Origin: Adlercreutzia sp910585575
GTDB taxonomy: Bacteria; Actinomycetota; Coriobacteriia; Coriobacteriales; Eggerthellaceae
Reading direction: 5' to 3' (one strand)
NCBI RefSeq assembly: GCF_951801035.1
Contig: NZ_CATOKT010000001.1
Length of the DNA: 64,000 bases
This document shows, in pieces, positions 8,080-16,209 of the stretch. The stretch's first letter is position 1. The number at the start of each line of letters is the position of its first letter. Under the pieces are notes generated by a model that searched no databases, was not told the origin of the DNA, and saw only the letters and a program-made list of their open reading frames with translations. Both the position numbers and the translations under genes were made by a program.

Positions 8080-8841
8080 TTACTTTTTCTTGGTGATGCG
8101 GCTGTAGACAATAAGGGCCACGATGGCCACGAGGGCGGTGACCGCGAAGATGATAACCGACTGCACAATGTCGCCGCTTACCAAACCGGCGGCCGCATAG
8201 GTGGACAGCACAATGCCCGGAATGCGCGCCACATTCGAAATGATGACGAAGTTGCGGAACGACATGTGCGTAAGCGGCGTGAGGTAGGTGAACACATCCT
8301 TGGGAAGCCCGGGGATGAGGAACAGCACGAACACGATGACGTTGAATTTCTCGGAAGTTTCCCACTCGCGGAACTTCCCCATGTACTTCTCCGGCACCAT
8401 GGCCTGCACAAAGGGAGCGCCCAGCTTATGCACCAGCAGGAAGATGAACGAGCTGGAGATAATGCAACCGAGCCAGATGATGAGGGCGCCCACCCAGGGG
8501 CCGTAGATCATGCCAGCGGCCACCTGCACCACTTCGCCGGGGATGAAGGCCACCACAATTTGCAGGAACTGAATAGCCAGCAGAATGAGGAAGCCCCAGG
8601 GGCCGGCGTTGCGCACCTCGGTGGTGACGCGCTCGATGCCGCCGGGCTCGAAAATTTCGTGGATCATGGGCCAGATGGCCACCACGATGATGACCATGAT
8701 GGCGAAAAACGCGATGAGGCCGACGAACTTGAAGATGTCGGCGGCGGGCATGGGATGCCCGGCCACGGTCTTCTCTTCGTGGGCCTTGGCCTCCAGCTTC
8801 TGGAGGCGCTCCGAGGGGTGCTTGTTATCTGTTTTGCTCAT
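8080..8841 (-). CDS. TVP38/TMEM64 (VTT domain) family membrane protein
   Basis: A 253-residue membrane protein of the VTT (SNARE-associated/DedA-related) family, thought to include lipid-carrier or membrane-homeostasis transporters. ATG at 8841 with GGA 5 nt upstream. A charged N-terminal tail is followed by a helix near residue 40, then the VTT core with FIPGEVVQVAAGMIYG, a re-entrant-loop motif with Gly and Pro, and LFLIPGLPKDVFTYL. It ends in KKK. It is a single gene separated from the flavin locus; a GC-rich hairpin lies just upstream of its ribosome-binding site. Substrate unknown. Confidence 0.87.
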   Translation of the reverse strand: MSKTDNKHPSERLQKLEAKAHEEKTVAGHPMPAADIFKFVGLIAFFAIMVIIVVAIWPMIHEIFEPGGIERVTTEVRNAGPWGFLILLAIQFLQIVVAFIPGEVVQVAAGMIYGPWVGALIIWLGCIISSSFIFLLVHKLGAPFVQAMVPEKYMGKFREWETSEKFNVIVFVLFLIPGLPKDVFTYLTPLTHMSFRNFVIISNVARIPGIVLSTYAAAGLVSGDIVQSVIIFAVTALVAIVALIVYSRITKKK

Positions 8842-8856
8842 GGTTCCAGCATAGCA

Positions 8857-8881
8857 GAGGGCCGACAATACGCCGGCCCTC
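8857..8881. other. Intergenic hairpin before the VTT gene
   Basis: An 8-bp stem GAGGGCCG/CGGCCCTC with a 9-nt loop lies 16 bp upstream of the VTT start codon and after the PRC-barrel gene. No T-tract follows on either strand, so it could be a weak terminator or a leader structure. Confidence 0.45.
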
Positions 8882-8979
8882 TTCAGACATTCTTAACGGA
8901 GATGACGATTTCGTAAGCCGCACTGAAGCTGACCAGGCATTTTGCGAACCCTGAAATTTGCTTCGACGGCGCGAACCGC

Positions 8980-9795
8980 CTATTCGTCGTCGTGGCGTGC
9001 CTTGTCGTACTCTTCCTTGAAGGCCGAGAACATGCCGCTGGCGCGCTTGATCTGGCGGCCCGTGGCGTAAGCCCCCTTGTTAACCGCCTTGCCCGCGGCC
9101 TTCGTAGCCGTAGAGACAGCGGGTTTTACCGCATCCACGGTCTCTCGGGCGCGATCGGCCACCACGGCGGTGGCCTCACCGGCCTTGGCGGCCAGGCCGC
9201 CCTCGGCATCAAGCTGGGCTACCTCATCGTCGACCAGGATGGCGCCGAGCACCGGCTCTTCGCCAGTTTCGCCGTTGACGGACAGCGCCGTGCCGATGCC
9301 GCGCTTGAAACCGCGAATGAGCGAGGCGGGAATCTCCCGCACGCCCAGCAGCGCATTGGCCGTGGCGCCCTGCGTCACCGTGAGCGAACGCACCTCTCCG
9401 GTTTTCGGATCGAAGGAGACGTCGCCCACCGTGCCGTAGTTGGTGCCGTCCTCGCCCATAACGGGGAGCCCGGCCCACAGCACACAGTCGTCGAAATTGA
9501 CACCCAACGCTTTGCAGGCACCCTTGTCGGTAGCACCTGGCTTGTTCAGCACCACCATACGCCCATCGATGATGTCGTACCCGTCGTAGGCCACGAATAC
9601 ATCTTTGCGGCGAAACATCCACAGCAGGTCAGGACGCTTCACAATGAAGCCGACGAAGCGGCGCTGCGTGGGATGGAAAACACAAGAGCGCACCTTGCCC
9701 AACCGCTTCACTGCCTCGGGCTTTTTAGGCGTGCTCTTGTCGAGCATCACGCGCTTTCCCGTAATTTCACCGATGGTGCCGTAGCGCTTGGCCAT
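8980..9795 (-). CDS. PRC-barrel domain protein
   Basis: A 271-residue cytosolic protein with two PRC-barrel-like segments: residues about 10-75 (GKVRSCVFHPTQRRFVGF) and about 110-175 (NYGTVGDVSFDPKTGEV). PRC barrels are small beta folds found in RimM, photosynthetic reaction centres and stress proteins. The C-terminal 70 residues are Ala/Val-rich and predicted helical, similar in composition to the next protein. The preceding YtxH-like gene ends 3 bp before its start, so the pair is cotranscribed. Role is unknown; a stress or envelope-associated scaffold is a guess. Confidence 0.82.
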   Translation of the reverse strand: MAKRYGTIGEITGKRVMLDKSTPKKPEAVKRLGKVRSCVFHPTQRRFVGFIVKRPDLLWMFRRKDVFVAYDGYDIIDGRMVVLNKPGATDKGACKALGVNFDDCVLWAGLPVMGEDGTNYGTVGDVSFDPKTGEVRSLTVTQGATANALLGVREIPASLIRGFKRGIGTALSVNGETGEEPVLGAILVDDEVAQLDAEGGLAAKAGEATAVVADRARETVDAVKPAVSTATKAAGKAVNKGAYATGRQIKRASGMFSAFKEEYDKARHDDE

Positions 9796-9798
9796 AGT

Positions 9799-10401
9799 CT
9801 ACTTGTCGTCCTTTTTCTCATCGGCCTTCTTGTCATGCTGCGGCTCATGAGCGGCCTTCTCGGCGGCTTCCTTGGCCTGGCCAGCTGCTTCGCCGGCCTT
9901 CTCGGCCACATCCTGAGCCTTGTCGGCAGCTGCGCTGACGGCTTCCTTGGCCTTGTCAGCCGCGGCGTCCACAGCGTCGCCCAGCGAGTCGGAATCGTCG
10001 CCGGCGTTCTTGGCTACCTGGTCGGCAATGCGCTGACGGGCAGCCTCGATCTTATCGCGCAGCTCGTCGCCCTTCTCGTTGATGGTGGGGGCGGCGTTCG
10101 TGGCAGCCTCCTGCACGGCGGCGGCCACATCGGCGCCCTTGGCAGCGGCCTCGGACGCAATTTCCTGGCCCTTGGCGGCCACGTTGTTCACCACGGCAGC
10201 ACCCTTGGCGGCCGCTTCCTGGTACACGTGCTGGGCGTTAGCGGCGGCATCGCTGCCCCACTGCTGAGCATCGCCCATGAACTGATTGGCCTTGTCGGCA
10301 ACCATGGCGCGGGTTTCCACGCCCGTTCGCGGCGCAGCCAGCAGGGCTGCAACGGCACCGACAACGCCACCGATGATGAAAACTCCGAATTTGTTGGCCA
10401 T
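9799..10401 (-). CDS. YtxH-like / Ala-rich helical membrane-anchored protein
   Basis: A 200-residue protein. ATG at 10401 with AAGGAGG 5 nt upstream; the longer frame is not supported. A short glycine-rich N-terminal helix (FGVFIIGGVVGAVAALLAAP) is typical of YtxH general-stress proteins. The rest is a long Ala/Lys/Glu amphipathic helix with recurring AADKAKE and AEKAGEAA units, reminiscent of LEA-type desiccation proteins and apolipophorin-like helices. Linked to the PRC-barrel gene. A stress-related membrane-surface protein is the likely class; nothing indicates an enzymatic activity. Confidence 0.8.
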   Translation of the reverse strand: MANKFGVFIIGGVVGAVAALLAAPRTGVETRAMVADKANQFMGDAQQWGSDAAANAQHVYQEAAAKGAAVVNNVAAKGQEIASEAAAKGADVAAAVQEAATNAAPTINEKGDELRDKIEAARQRIADQVAKNAGDDSDSLGDAVDAAADKAKEAVSAAADKAQDVAEKAGEAAGQAKEAAEKAAHEPQHDKKADEKKDDK

Positions 10402-10563
10402 AACTGCCTCCTTTATCGACGGAATATCAAGTGGGCTCATTATAGGTTGAGGATACGCTGCCCAAGAGCCTTGCAGCTATCTCCTCACCTTACGGTAATC
10501 AAGCTGTAATTCATCATCGATGAGCAAAACTCGCATAAAAAACTTGAGCGTCTGTGGCGCATC

Positions 10564-11565
10564 CTAGAACCGTGGACCGCGGGCGTAGGCCTCGTTCACC
10601 AGGGTGTCGAGCACCTTGGGCAGCGAGAGGCCGGCGGCCCCGCAGGCGGCGGGGAACAGCGAGCGCTCCGTCATGCCCGGGCACACGTCCAGCTCGAAGC
10701 AACGGGCGCTGCCGCCGTCCCACATGAGGTCGACGCGGCCCAGGTCGCGGGCGCCATAGGCGCGGTACACTTCCAGCGCGGCGCGCTCGATCTCCTGGCG
10801 GATGGCATGGGCCGTGCCCTCGTCGGGCGAGAGCGATTCGGGGCGCAGGGGGCAGAAGAACTCGACGGCGTCCTCGTGCATGCGGGCCTCGGCGTCGAAG
10901 AAGCCCTCACGGGCCACAATCTCCACCGGGGGCAGCGCGTAGGCGTCCCAGCCCGTGCCCAGAATGGCCACGGACACTTCCACGCCGTCGACCCACTGCT
11001 CGATGTTGACGGCCTCGTCGTAGGAAAGGGCATCGAGCACGGCTTCGCCGAGCTCTTCCTGGGAATTCACCTTGTGCACACCCAGAGCGCTGCCGCCGTG
11101 GGCCGGCTTCACGCACACGGGATAGCCGCCGATGACGCGATCGGCCACCATGTCGAGGGCCGTGGCTGCGCCCATGTCCTTGAAGGCGTCCTTCGTAATG
11201 TATACGCCCTGGGGCCAGGAGGCGATGCCCTCCTCCCCCGTGATGTCGCGGTACTTCTCCAGCGACGAGTGCAGCGCGTCCTTATTCCAGGCGCGATGGC
11301 ACACGCTGGCCGGCGAGCCCACGAAGGGCAGGCCCAGGAATTCCAGCAGGCTTTGAATGGTGCCGTCCTCGCCGTGCTTGCCGTGCAGGGCGTTGTACAC
11401 CACGTCGGGACGCTCGCTGCGCAGCGTGGGGACCAAGTCGGCGTTCGTGTCCAGCGGCACCACCTTATGACCCGCCTCTTCCAAAGCAGCGCACACCACC
11501 TTGCCCGAAGCCAGCGAAACCTCACGCTCGAAGGACTTGCCTCCCATGAGCACAGCTACTTTCAT
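10564..11565 (-). CDS. ddl: D-alanine--D-alanine ligase
   Basis: A 333-residue ATP-grasp ligase making the D-Ala-D-Ala dipeptide for peptidoglycan. It starts at 11565 with AAGGAG upstream. Visible motifs: the N-terminal MGGKSFEREVSL loop, HGKHGEDG, the ATP-binding CVKPAHGGSALGV, and the metal/D-Ala-binding C-terminal ELDVCPGMTERSLFP. In typical Ddl proteins this last motif reads E-x-N; here the Asn is Asp, a conservative change of a Mg ligand. Length matches the family. It appears monocistronic, with a 300-bp repeat-bearing spacer upstream. Confidence 0.93.
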   Translation of the reverse strand: MKVAVLMGGKSFEREVSLASGKVVCAALEEAGHKVVPLDTNADLVPTLRSERPDVVYNALHGKHGEDGTIQSLLEFLGLPFVGSPASVCHRAWNKDALHSSLEKYRDITGEEGIASWPQGVYITKDAFKDMGAATALDMVADRVIGGYPVCVKPAHGGSALGVHKVNSQEELGEAVLDALSYDEAVNIEQWVDGVEVSVAILGTGWDAYALPPVEIVAREGFFDAEARMHEDAVEFFCPLRPESLSPDEGTAHAIRQEIERAALEVYRAYGARDLGRVDLMWDGGSARCFELDVCPGMTERSLFPAACGAAGLSLPKVLDTLVNEAYARGPRF

Positions 11566-11870
11566 ACCTTCTCCTTAGTGTTGTTGAAACTCTCCGCCCG
11601 TCGGGGCCGCTAGACAGCCGAGGGCTAGGTTCCCAAATCGCCTGCTTTGGTTCCCTCGTTTACCTTAGCGCAAAAAACTGACCTGGGGTTTTGCCTGCAG
11701 AGGGAACCGAAGCGGTCCTTCTTGGCAGCGCAGAAGGTACCAAATGAGCCGATCTTGGAACCAAAGTCCTCCTGCAACCAAAGTCCTCTTGCGACCAAAG
11801 TCCGCCGCGCCTTCACTCAGCCGAGGAAACGCCAAGCGGGCTGCCGGACTCTTTTCTTGCCGAGACGGCG
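11566..11870. other. Gene-free spacer holding a dispersed repeat
   Basis: This 305-bp spacer lies upstream of ddl and after the aminotransferase stop. Most of it is the GGTTCCC/GGGAACC-type repeat (see 11628-11803). I see no convincing open frame or terminator in the remainder. Confidence 0.6.
11628..11803. repeat. Dispersed intergenic repeat, copy 1
   Basis: Rich in the word TTTGGTTCCC and its complement GGGAACCAAA, in both orientations: TTCCCAAATCG, CTTTGGTTCCCT, GAGGGAACCGAAG, CTTGGAACCAAAGTCC and then two ACCAAAGTCC units. A central TTTTGCCTGC is shared in order and orientation with copy 2 at 61545-61683. Non-coding in all frames. Confidence 0.7.
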
Positions 11871-13331
11871 TTATTCGCCGGTGGCCTCCTCGGCGGGGGC
11901 GGCAGCTTCCTGGGCGTCCGCTACTTTGTCCTCGGCGATGTCGATCTGCTCGGCGTCGCCTTCGCGGGCCTGCATGACAGCTTCCTCGTTCTGCTCGGAA
12001 TCGGCGATAATCTCCGACCAGGGCGTTGCGGTTTTCTCTTCGGCCATGACGGCCTCCTTTCCATAGCCCGGCAGTGCGCCGGCATTAATGAACACGCGGT
12101 AAAGCTCCAGGCGGTCCTCGATAACCCCGGCCAAACGGCGGATGGCCTCGGTGATGGACTCCGGCGTCTCGAAGCTGAAGTTCACGCGCATGGAGTTGCG
12201 ACCGGTAACGCCATCGGGGAAGAAGGAATTGCCTGGTACATAGGTTACGCCCGCTTCGAGCGCCTCGGCAAGCATCGAATCGGTATCCATATAGTCGGGA
12301 AGCGTGATCCACAGAAACATGCCGCCCTCGGGATGGGTCCACGTGGCCTCGGGCGGGAAGAATTCTTCAAGCGCGGCCAGCATGGTGTCGCGGCGCTCCT
12401 TATACACCTGAATGAACTTCTGCAGGGTGCGGGCCCAGAGGGCGTCTTGGAAGTAGTGCTGCACCACCAGCTGGTCGAAGGAGCTGCCGCACAAGTCGGC
12501 GCCCTGCTTCACCAGGTTGATGCGGGCCAGCACGCTTTCAGGCGCGGCCACCCAGCCGGTGCGCAAGCCCGGGCCGAGCATCTTCGAGATGGTGCCCAGG
12601 TACACCACGTTCTCGTCCATGGCCTTGAGCGGCACCTGGTGACCGCCGTCGTAGCGCAGGCGGCCGTAGGGGTCGTCCTCCACCACCATGAGATCGTACT
12701 CGTGGGCCAGCTCCAGCAGGCGCTTGCGGCGTTCGGCCGTCATGGTGACGCCGCCGGGGTTCTGGAAGTTCGGGATGACGTAGCAGAACTTCAGGCGCGG
12801 ATTGCCCTTGCCGATGCGCTTCAGCTCTTCCTCGAGCAAGTCCATGCGCATGCCCTGCTCGTCGAAGGGAATGGGGCGCACATCGGGTTCGTAGGCCGAG
12901 AAGGCCTGAAGCGCGCCCAGGTAGGTGGGACCTTCGGTGATGATAATGTCGCCGGGGTCGATGAAGGTCTTGGCGATGAGGTCGAGGGCCTCTTGGGCGC
13001 CGGTGGTGACGAGAATTTGGTCGGCCTTCACGCGAATGCCCAGGTCGCGCATCATGTCAGCCAGCACCTGCCGCAAACCAGGGGCACCGTTGGTGGGGCC
13101 GTACTGCAGCGAGACGGCGCGGGCCTCGGGGCTTTCCACGGCCGCCAGGGCCGCGCGGCGCACGTCCTCTTCGGGCAGCAGCGACACCGCCGGCATGCCG
13201 CCGGAAAGGGAGATAACGTCGGCGCGCGTGGCAGCCGAGAACAGATCGCGCACGGCCGACGAGCGCATCTTCTTCACGCGACCGGCAATGCGGTCGCCCG
13301 TTTGGTCGAACGTGATGTGGGCAGACGTCAT
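11871..13331 (-). CDS. PLP-dependent class I/II aminotransferase (2-aminoadipate/MocR-C-terminal type)
   Basis: A 486-residue fold-type I aminotransferase. Landmarks: ISLSGGMPAVSLLP, LQYGPTNGAPGLRQ, VTTGAQEALDL, CYVIPNFQNPGG, VVEDDPYGRLRYDGG, and the PLP-binding lysine in GTISKMLGPGLRTGW. This is the LysN/aromatic aminotransferase-like group, without the GntR DNA-binding domain of full MocR proteins. A further 60-residue acidic Ala/Glu tail, unusual for the family, follows the catalytic part. The start overlaps the upstream stop (ATGA), making it the fourth gene of the serS operon. The amino-acid substrate cannot be read from sequence. Confidence 0.9.
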   Translation of the reverse strand: MTSAHITFDQTGDRIAGRVKKMRSSAVRDLFSAATRADVISLSGGMPAVSLLPEEDVRRAALAAVESPEARAVSLQYGPTNGAPGLRQVLADMMRDLGIRVKADQILVTTGAQEALDLIAKTFIDPGDIIITEGPTYLGALQAFSAYEPDVRPIPFDEQGMRMDLLEEELKRIGKGNPRLKFCYVIPNFQNPGGVTMTAERRKRLLELAHEYDLMVVEDDPYGRLRYDGGHQVPLKAMDENVVYLGTISKMLGPGLRTGWVAAPESVLARINLVKQGADLCGSSFDQLVVQHYFQDALWARTLQKFIQVYKERRDTMLAALEEFFPPEATWTHPEGGMFLWITLPDYMDTDSMLAEALEAGVTYVPGNSFFPDGVTGRNSMRVNFSFETPESITEAIRRLAGVIEDRLELYRVFINAGALPGYGKEAVMAEEKTATPWSEIIADSEQNEEAVMQAREGDAEQIDIAEDKVADAQEAAAPAEEATGE

Positions 13332-13759
13332 GGCTCCTGCACCATCCCTTCATCCAAAAGCGCCCGGGCGCGCTTGAGCGCCTCTAAAGCGATGAGATCA
13401 TCGGTCAAGTTTACTTCAATGCGCGCCAGCCCCGCCCCCTCGTCGAGCCATTCCGTCGTTCCTACAAACGTGAGCGGTCGGCCCGTTGCCGACCTGTTGC
13501 CCGCGTCCTGGGACAACGCACCTTGGAAGTCGACGATAAGATGCTCGAGCACATGGGGCAGCGAGGTGGTTTCCAGGATGGCGTCGAAGGGAAGGCCCTG
13601 GGCGTTCAGACAGGCATGGCGCGTCAGGGTCGGTCGCGCCGCCCGCAGGTAATTGGCCTGATTTGGCGAAAGGTGGACCGCCGCTCCGCCTTCCACGCGC
13701 GCGAGCAGCACCAGCCGATCGCGACGCACCAGCACGCGCTCGACGGCAAGCGGGCTCAC
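13328..13759 (-). CDS. Conserved hypothetical protein, possible cyanophycin-synthetase-N-like fold
   Basis: A 143-residue soluble protein starting at GTG 13759, which overlaps the upstream stop (GTGA); its own stop overlaps the aminotransferase start. The central LPHVLEHLIVDFQG and the C-terminal segment ALEALKRARALL resemble parts of the N-terminal domain of cyanophycin synthetase (LPHLLEHLAIELQ-type), but the rest does not help and no ATP-grasp domain is present. I do not recognise a function. Its position between a membrane protein and an aminotransferase, with overlaps at both ends, argues that it is a genuine gene. Confidence 0.7.
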   Translation of the reverse strand: MSPLAVERVLVRRDRLVLLARVEGGAAVHLSPNQANYLRAARPTLTRHACLNAQGLPFDAILETTSLPHVLEHLIVDFQGALSQDAGNRSATGRPLTFVGTTEWLDEGAGLARIEVNLTDDLIALEALKRARALLDEGMVQEP

Positions 13760-14508
13760 AGCGACGCGTCCTCGGTCGCCGTATCGGCCTGCGAAGCCGC
13801 TGCTTTCCCCGACGAGGGCGTGCGCGACAGTAGCGTCAGCCCCTTCCCCGCAGCCTCGGCCGGCGCGAGCGTCGACCCCTGCAGGTGCGCAATTACCGCC
13901 TGGGGCAGCCAGCCAATGTCACGTCCGAGCGTGTCGCCGCCCGTGAAAGAGCCGTCCTCGATGGCCAGCTGCTGGCGATCGAGCGAGAAGCGATAGCATC
14001 CCGCGCCGGCCAAGTTCGAGAACGAGAAGGCAATGGTCTTGTCGCCCGTATTCAGCGTATAGGGGTAGGACACGTCGTCGGTCAGATGAATGCGATCGGC
14101 TGTAATCTCGATGGGGGTGTCGGTACCGGCCAGATACCAGGTGCCCTGGATGTCGGCGACATCGTCGTGGGCGAACCAGCGCACATAGGAAAAGCCGCCC
14201 ACTACCAGGCCGACCACCAGCACCACAACGAGCGCCACGACTATCAGCGCCACTGGCCATCGGCGGCGCGGCGCTGACGAGGCAGCGGCCTTGCCCGCAG
14301 GACGGCGCGCCGGGACGGCCTTCGTCGAAGCCCCCGACGATGCTGCGGGCGGCTCCTCTGCCATCGCGGCACCGCCCGTCGCGGCCGTTGAACGCCGCCG
14401 CGGGGCCGAGGCGGCAACCCTGGCTTGGGGATCCTCGGATGGCACGCGGGCCGCTTGCGCGGCCCGGCGGGGATTGCGACGCCCGGAAGCGGGCGATGGG
14501 GAAGCCAT
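13756..14508 (-). CDS. Single-pass membrane protein of unknown function
   Basis: A 250-residue protein. The first 80 residues are Ala/Pro/Arg-rich and cytoplasmic, then one Val/Leu-rich membrane helix (about 84-107), then a compact outer domain of about 100 residues beginning WFAHDDVADIQGTWYL and containing PIEITADRIHL, SYPYTLNTGDKTIAFSF and GCYRFSLDRQQL. The pattern of short beta strands resembles small lipocalin-like (GTWYL) domains, but this is only a resemblance. It begins 8 bp after serS and overlaps the next gene by 4 bp. Confidence 0.75.
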   Translation of the reverse strand: MASPSPASGRRNPRRAAQAARVPSEDPQARVAASAPRRRSTAATGGAAMAEEPPAASSGASTKAVPARRPAGKAAASSAPRRRWPVALIVVALVVVLVVGLVVGGFSYVRWFAHDDVADIQGTWYLAGTDTPIEITADRIHLTDDVSYPYTLNTGDKTIAFSFSNLAGAGCYRFSLDRQQLAIEDGSFTGGDTLGRDIGWLPQAVIAHLQGSTLAPAEAAGKGLTLLSRTPSSGKAAASQADTATEDASL

Positions 14509-14515
14509 GGTGCCT

Positions 14516-15811
14516 CTAGAGCTCTTCCGGTCCGATCACCGTGACGCCGCCCATGTAGGGCACGAGCACCTTCGGCACCGTGATGGTACCGTCGGGGTTC
14601 TGGTAGTTCTCGATGACGGCGGCCATGGTACGGCCCACGGCCAAGCCGGAGCCGTTCAGGGTGTACACGAAGCGGCTGCCCTTGAAGTTGGCCGGATCGC
14701 GGTACTTGATGCCGGCGCGACGGGCCTGGAAATCGGTGCAGCAGCTGCAGGAGGAAATCTCCTTATAGGCGCCGTAGCTGGGCAGCCACACCTCCAGGTC
14801 GTAGGTTTTCGCGGAAGAGAAGCCGATGTCGCCGGTGCACAGGGAAATGACGCGGTAGGGCAGCTCCAGCTGTTGCAGGATGTTCTCGGCGTCCTCCACC
14901 ATGGATTCCAGCTCGTCGAAGCCGGTTTCCGGCGTAGCGAACTTCACCATCTCCACCTTCGAGAACTGGTGCACGCGGATGATGCCGCGGGTGTCGCGAC
15001 CGGCGCTGCCGGCCTCCTCGCGAAAGCAGGGGGTAAAGGCGCAGTAGTGCAGCGGCAGCTTGTCGGCGTCGAGCACCTCGCCCGCGTGGAGGTTCGTGAG
15101 CTGCACCTCGGCCGTGGGGATGAGGTAGAGCCCCTCGGTGGTGTGGAACAGGTCCTCCTCGAACTTCGGCAGCTGGCCCGTGCCCGTGAGCGTGGCGGCG
15201 TTGGCCATGGCCGGCACCCACCACTCTTTGTAGCCGCGAGAGGTGTGCTGATCGAGCATGAAGGAGATGAGGGCGCGCTCAAGACGGGCGCCCATGCCGC
15301 CCAGCACGTAGAAGCGGCTCTCGGCCAGCTTCACGCCGCGCTCGAAATCGATGATGCCCAGGGCCGGCCCCAGATCCCAGTGAGCCTGGGCCTCGAAGCC
15401 CTCGGCGGCGAAATCGCGCGGAGTGCCCCAGCGGCGCACCTCGGGGTTGTCGTCCTCGTCCTCGCCCACGGGGGTGGAGGCATCCACCAGGTTGGGAATG
15501 GACAGCATGAGGGCGTCCACGGCCGCTTCAGCCTCGGCGCGCGCGTCGGCGGCAGCCGAGAGCTTCTCGTTGATGGCGCGCACTTCTTCCTTGATGGCGT
15601 TGGCCTCGTCGGCCTTGCCCTGACCCATGAGCTTGCCAATTTCCTTGGAGAGCTTGTTGCGCTCGGCCTGCAGGGCCTCTTCCTCGACGATGACCTGGCG
15701 CCGCTGCTCATCAAGCTTGGTGAACAGCTCGGGGTCGAACGAGGCATGACGGTTCTTCATGGTCTCGGCCACCTCATCGAGGTTCTCGCGAACAAACTTG
15801 ATGTCTAGCAT
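14516..15811 (-). CDS. serS: Seryl-tRNA synthetase
   Basis: A 431-residue class II aminoacyl-tRNA synthetase charging tRNA-Ser. The N-terminal 110 residues form the two-helix coiled-coil arm that reads the tRNA variable loop. The catalytic domain shows motif 2 (FRxE type: CFREEAGSAGRDTRGIIR) and motif 3 (GSGLAVGRTMAAVIE), with TAEVQLTN and SSCSCCTDFQARR between them. First gene of a coupled four-gene unit. The 200-bp divergent leader has no T-box-like sequence that I can see. A tRNA-Ser(GCT) gene is also in this window. Confidence 0.96.
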   Translation of the reverse strand: MLDIKFVRENLDEVAETMKNRHASFDPELFTKLDEQRRQVIVEEEALQAERNKLSKEIGKLMGQGKADEANAIKEEVRAINEKLSAAADARAEAEAAVDALMLSIPNLVDASTPVGEDEDDNPEVRRWGTPRDFAAEGFEAQAHWDLGPALGIIDFERGVKLAESRFYVLGGMGARLERALISFMLDQHTSRGYKEWWVPAMANAATLTGTGQLPKFEEDLFHTTEGLYLIPTAEVQLTNLHAGEVLDADKLPLHYCAFTPCFREEAGSAGRDTRGIIRVHQFSKVEMVKFATPETGFDELESMVEDAENILQQLELPYRVISLCTGDIGFSSAKTYDLEVWLPSYGAYKEISSCSCCTDFQARRAGIKYRDPANFKGSRFVYTLNGSGLAVGRTMAAVIENYQNPDGTITVPKVLVPYMGGVTVIGPEEL

Positions 15812-16014
15812 AGGACGCTCCTATCTTGGTGCCGACGAGGCGCTTTGGCCAAGCGCTGCGCCGCGCAACGGTGATTTAACCGCCCTAGTATAGCGCACCA
15901 ACCGCAGATGGAGATTGCGTTTGCGGTGAAGTTGCATAGTATACTGGTGCCCATCACACCGCAAAGCGCAGCGGCGCGGCCCGAAGCAGCGCCTGACCCT
16001 AGAACGGAAGCACC

Positions 16015-16209
16015 ATGAACATCGAAGAGCTCTATCACTTTTTGTTCGAGACCATGCCGGGCATTGGCATCCTCGTGGGCGCCGGCTTGCTGGTCAGCAT
16101 CATCGTGTGCATTATTCTGGAGCACAAGACGCGCAAGCAGTACAAGAACCACGAGAAGACCGAGGACGACTGGTCCTTGTTCGACGACGACGAGGACAGC
16201 GAGTCCTAG
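16015..16209 (+). CDS. Small single-pass membrane protein
   Basis: A 64-residue protein with an amphipathic start, one membrane helix (residues about 16-36, GIGILVGAGLLVSIIVCIIL) and a charged acidic tail ending EDSES. A GGAAG motif lies upstream of the ATG and a TATACT -10-like box at 15940-15945. It is divergent from serS, and its TAG overlaps the stop of the convergent kinase gene within the palindrome CTAG. Real by codon pattern, start signals and topology; function unknown. It could modulate the neighbouring membrane kinase, but only position supports that. Confidence 0.72.
   Translation: MNIEELYHFLFETMPGIGILVGAGLLVSIIVCIILEHKTRKQYKNHEKTEDDWSLFDDDEDSES

Noticed and set aside
15812..16014. 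T-box riboswitch upstream of serS
   Set aside because: No T-box sequence, specifier stem or terminator pair could be found in the 200-bp leader.
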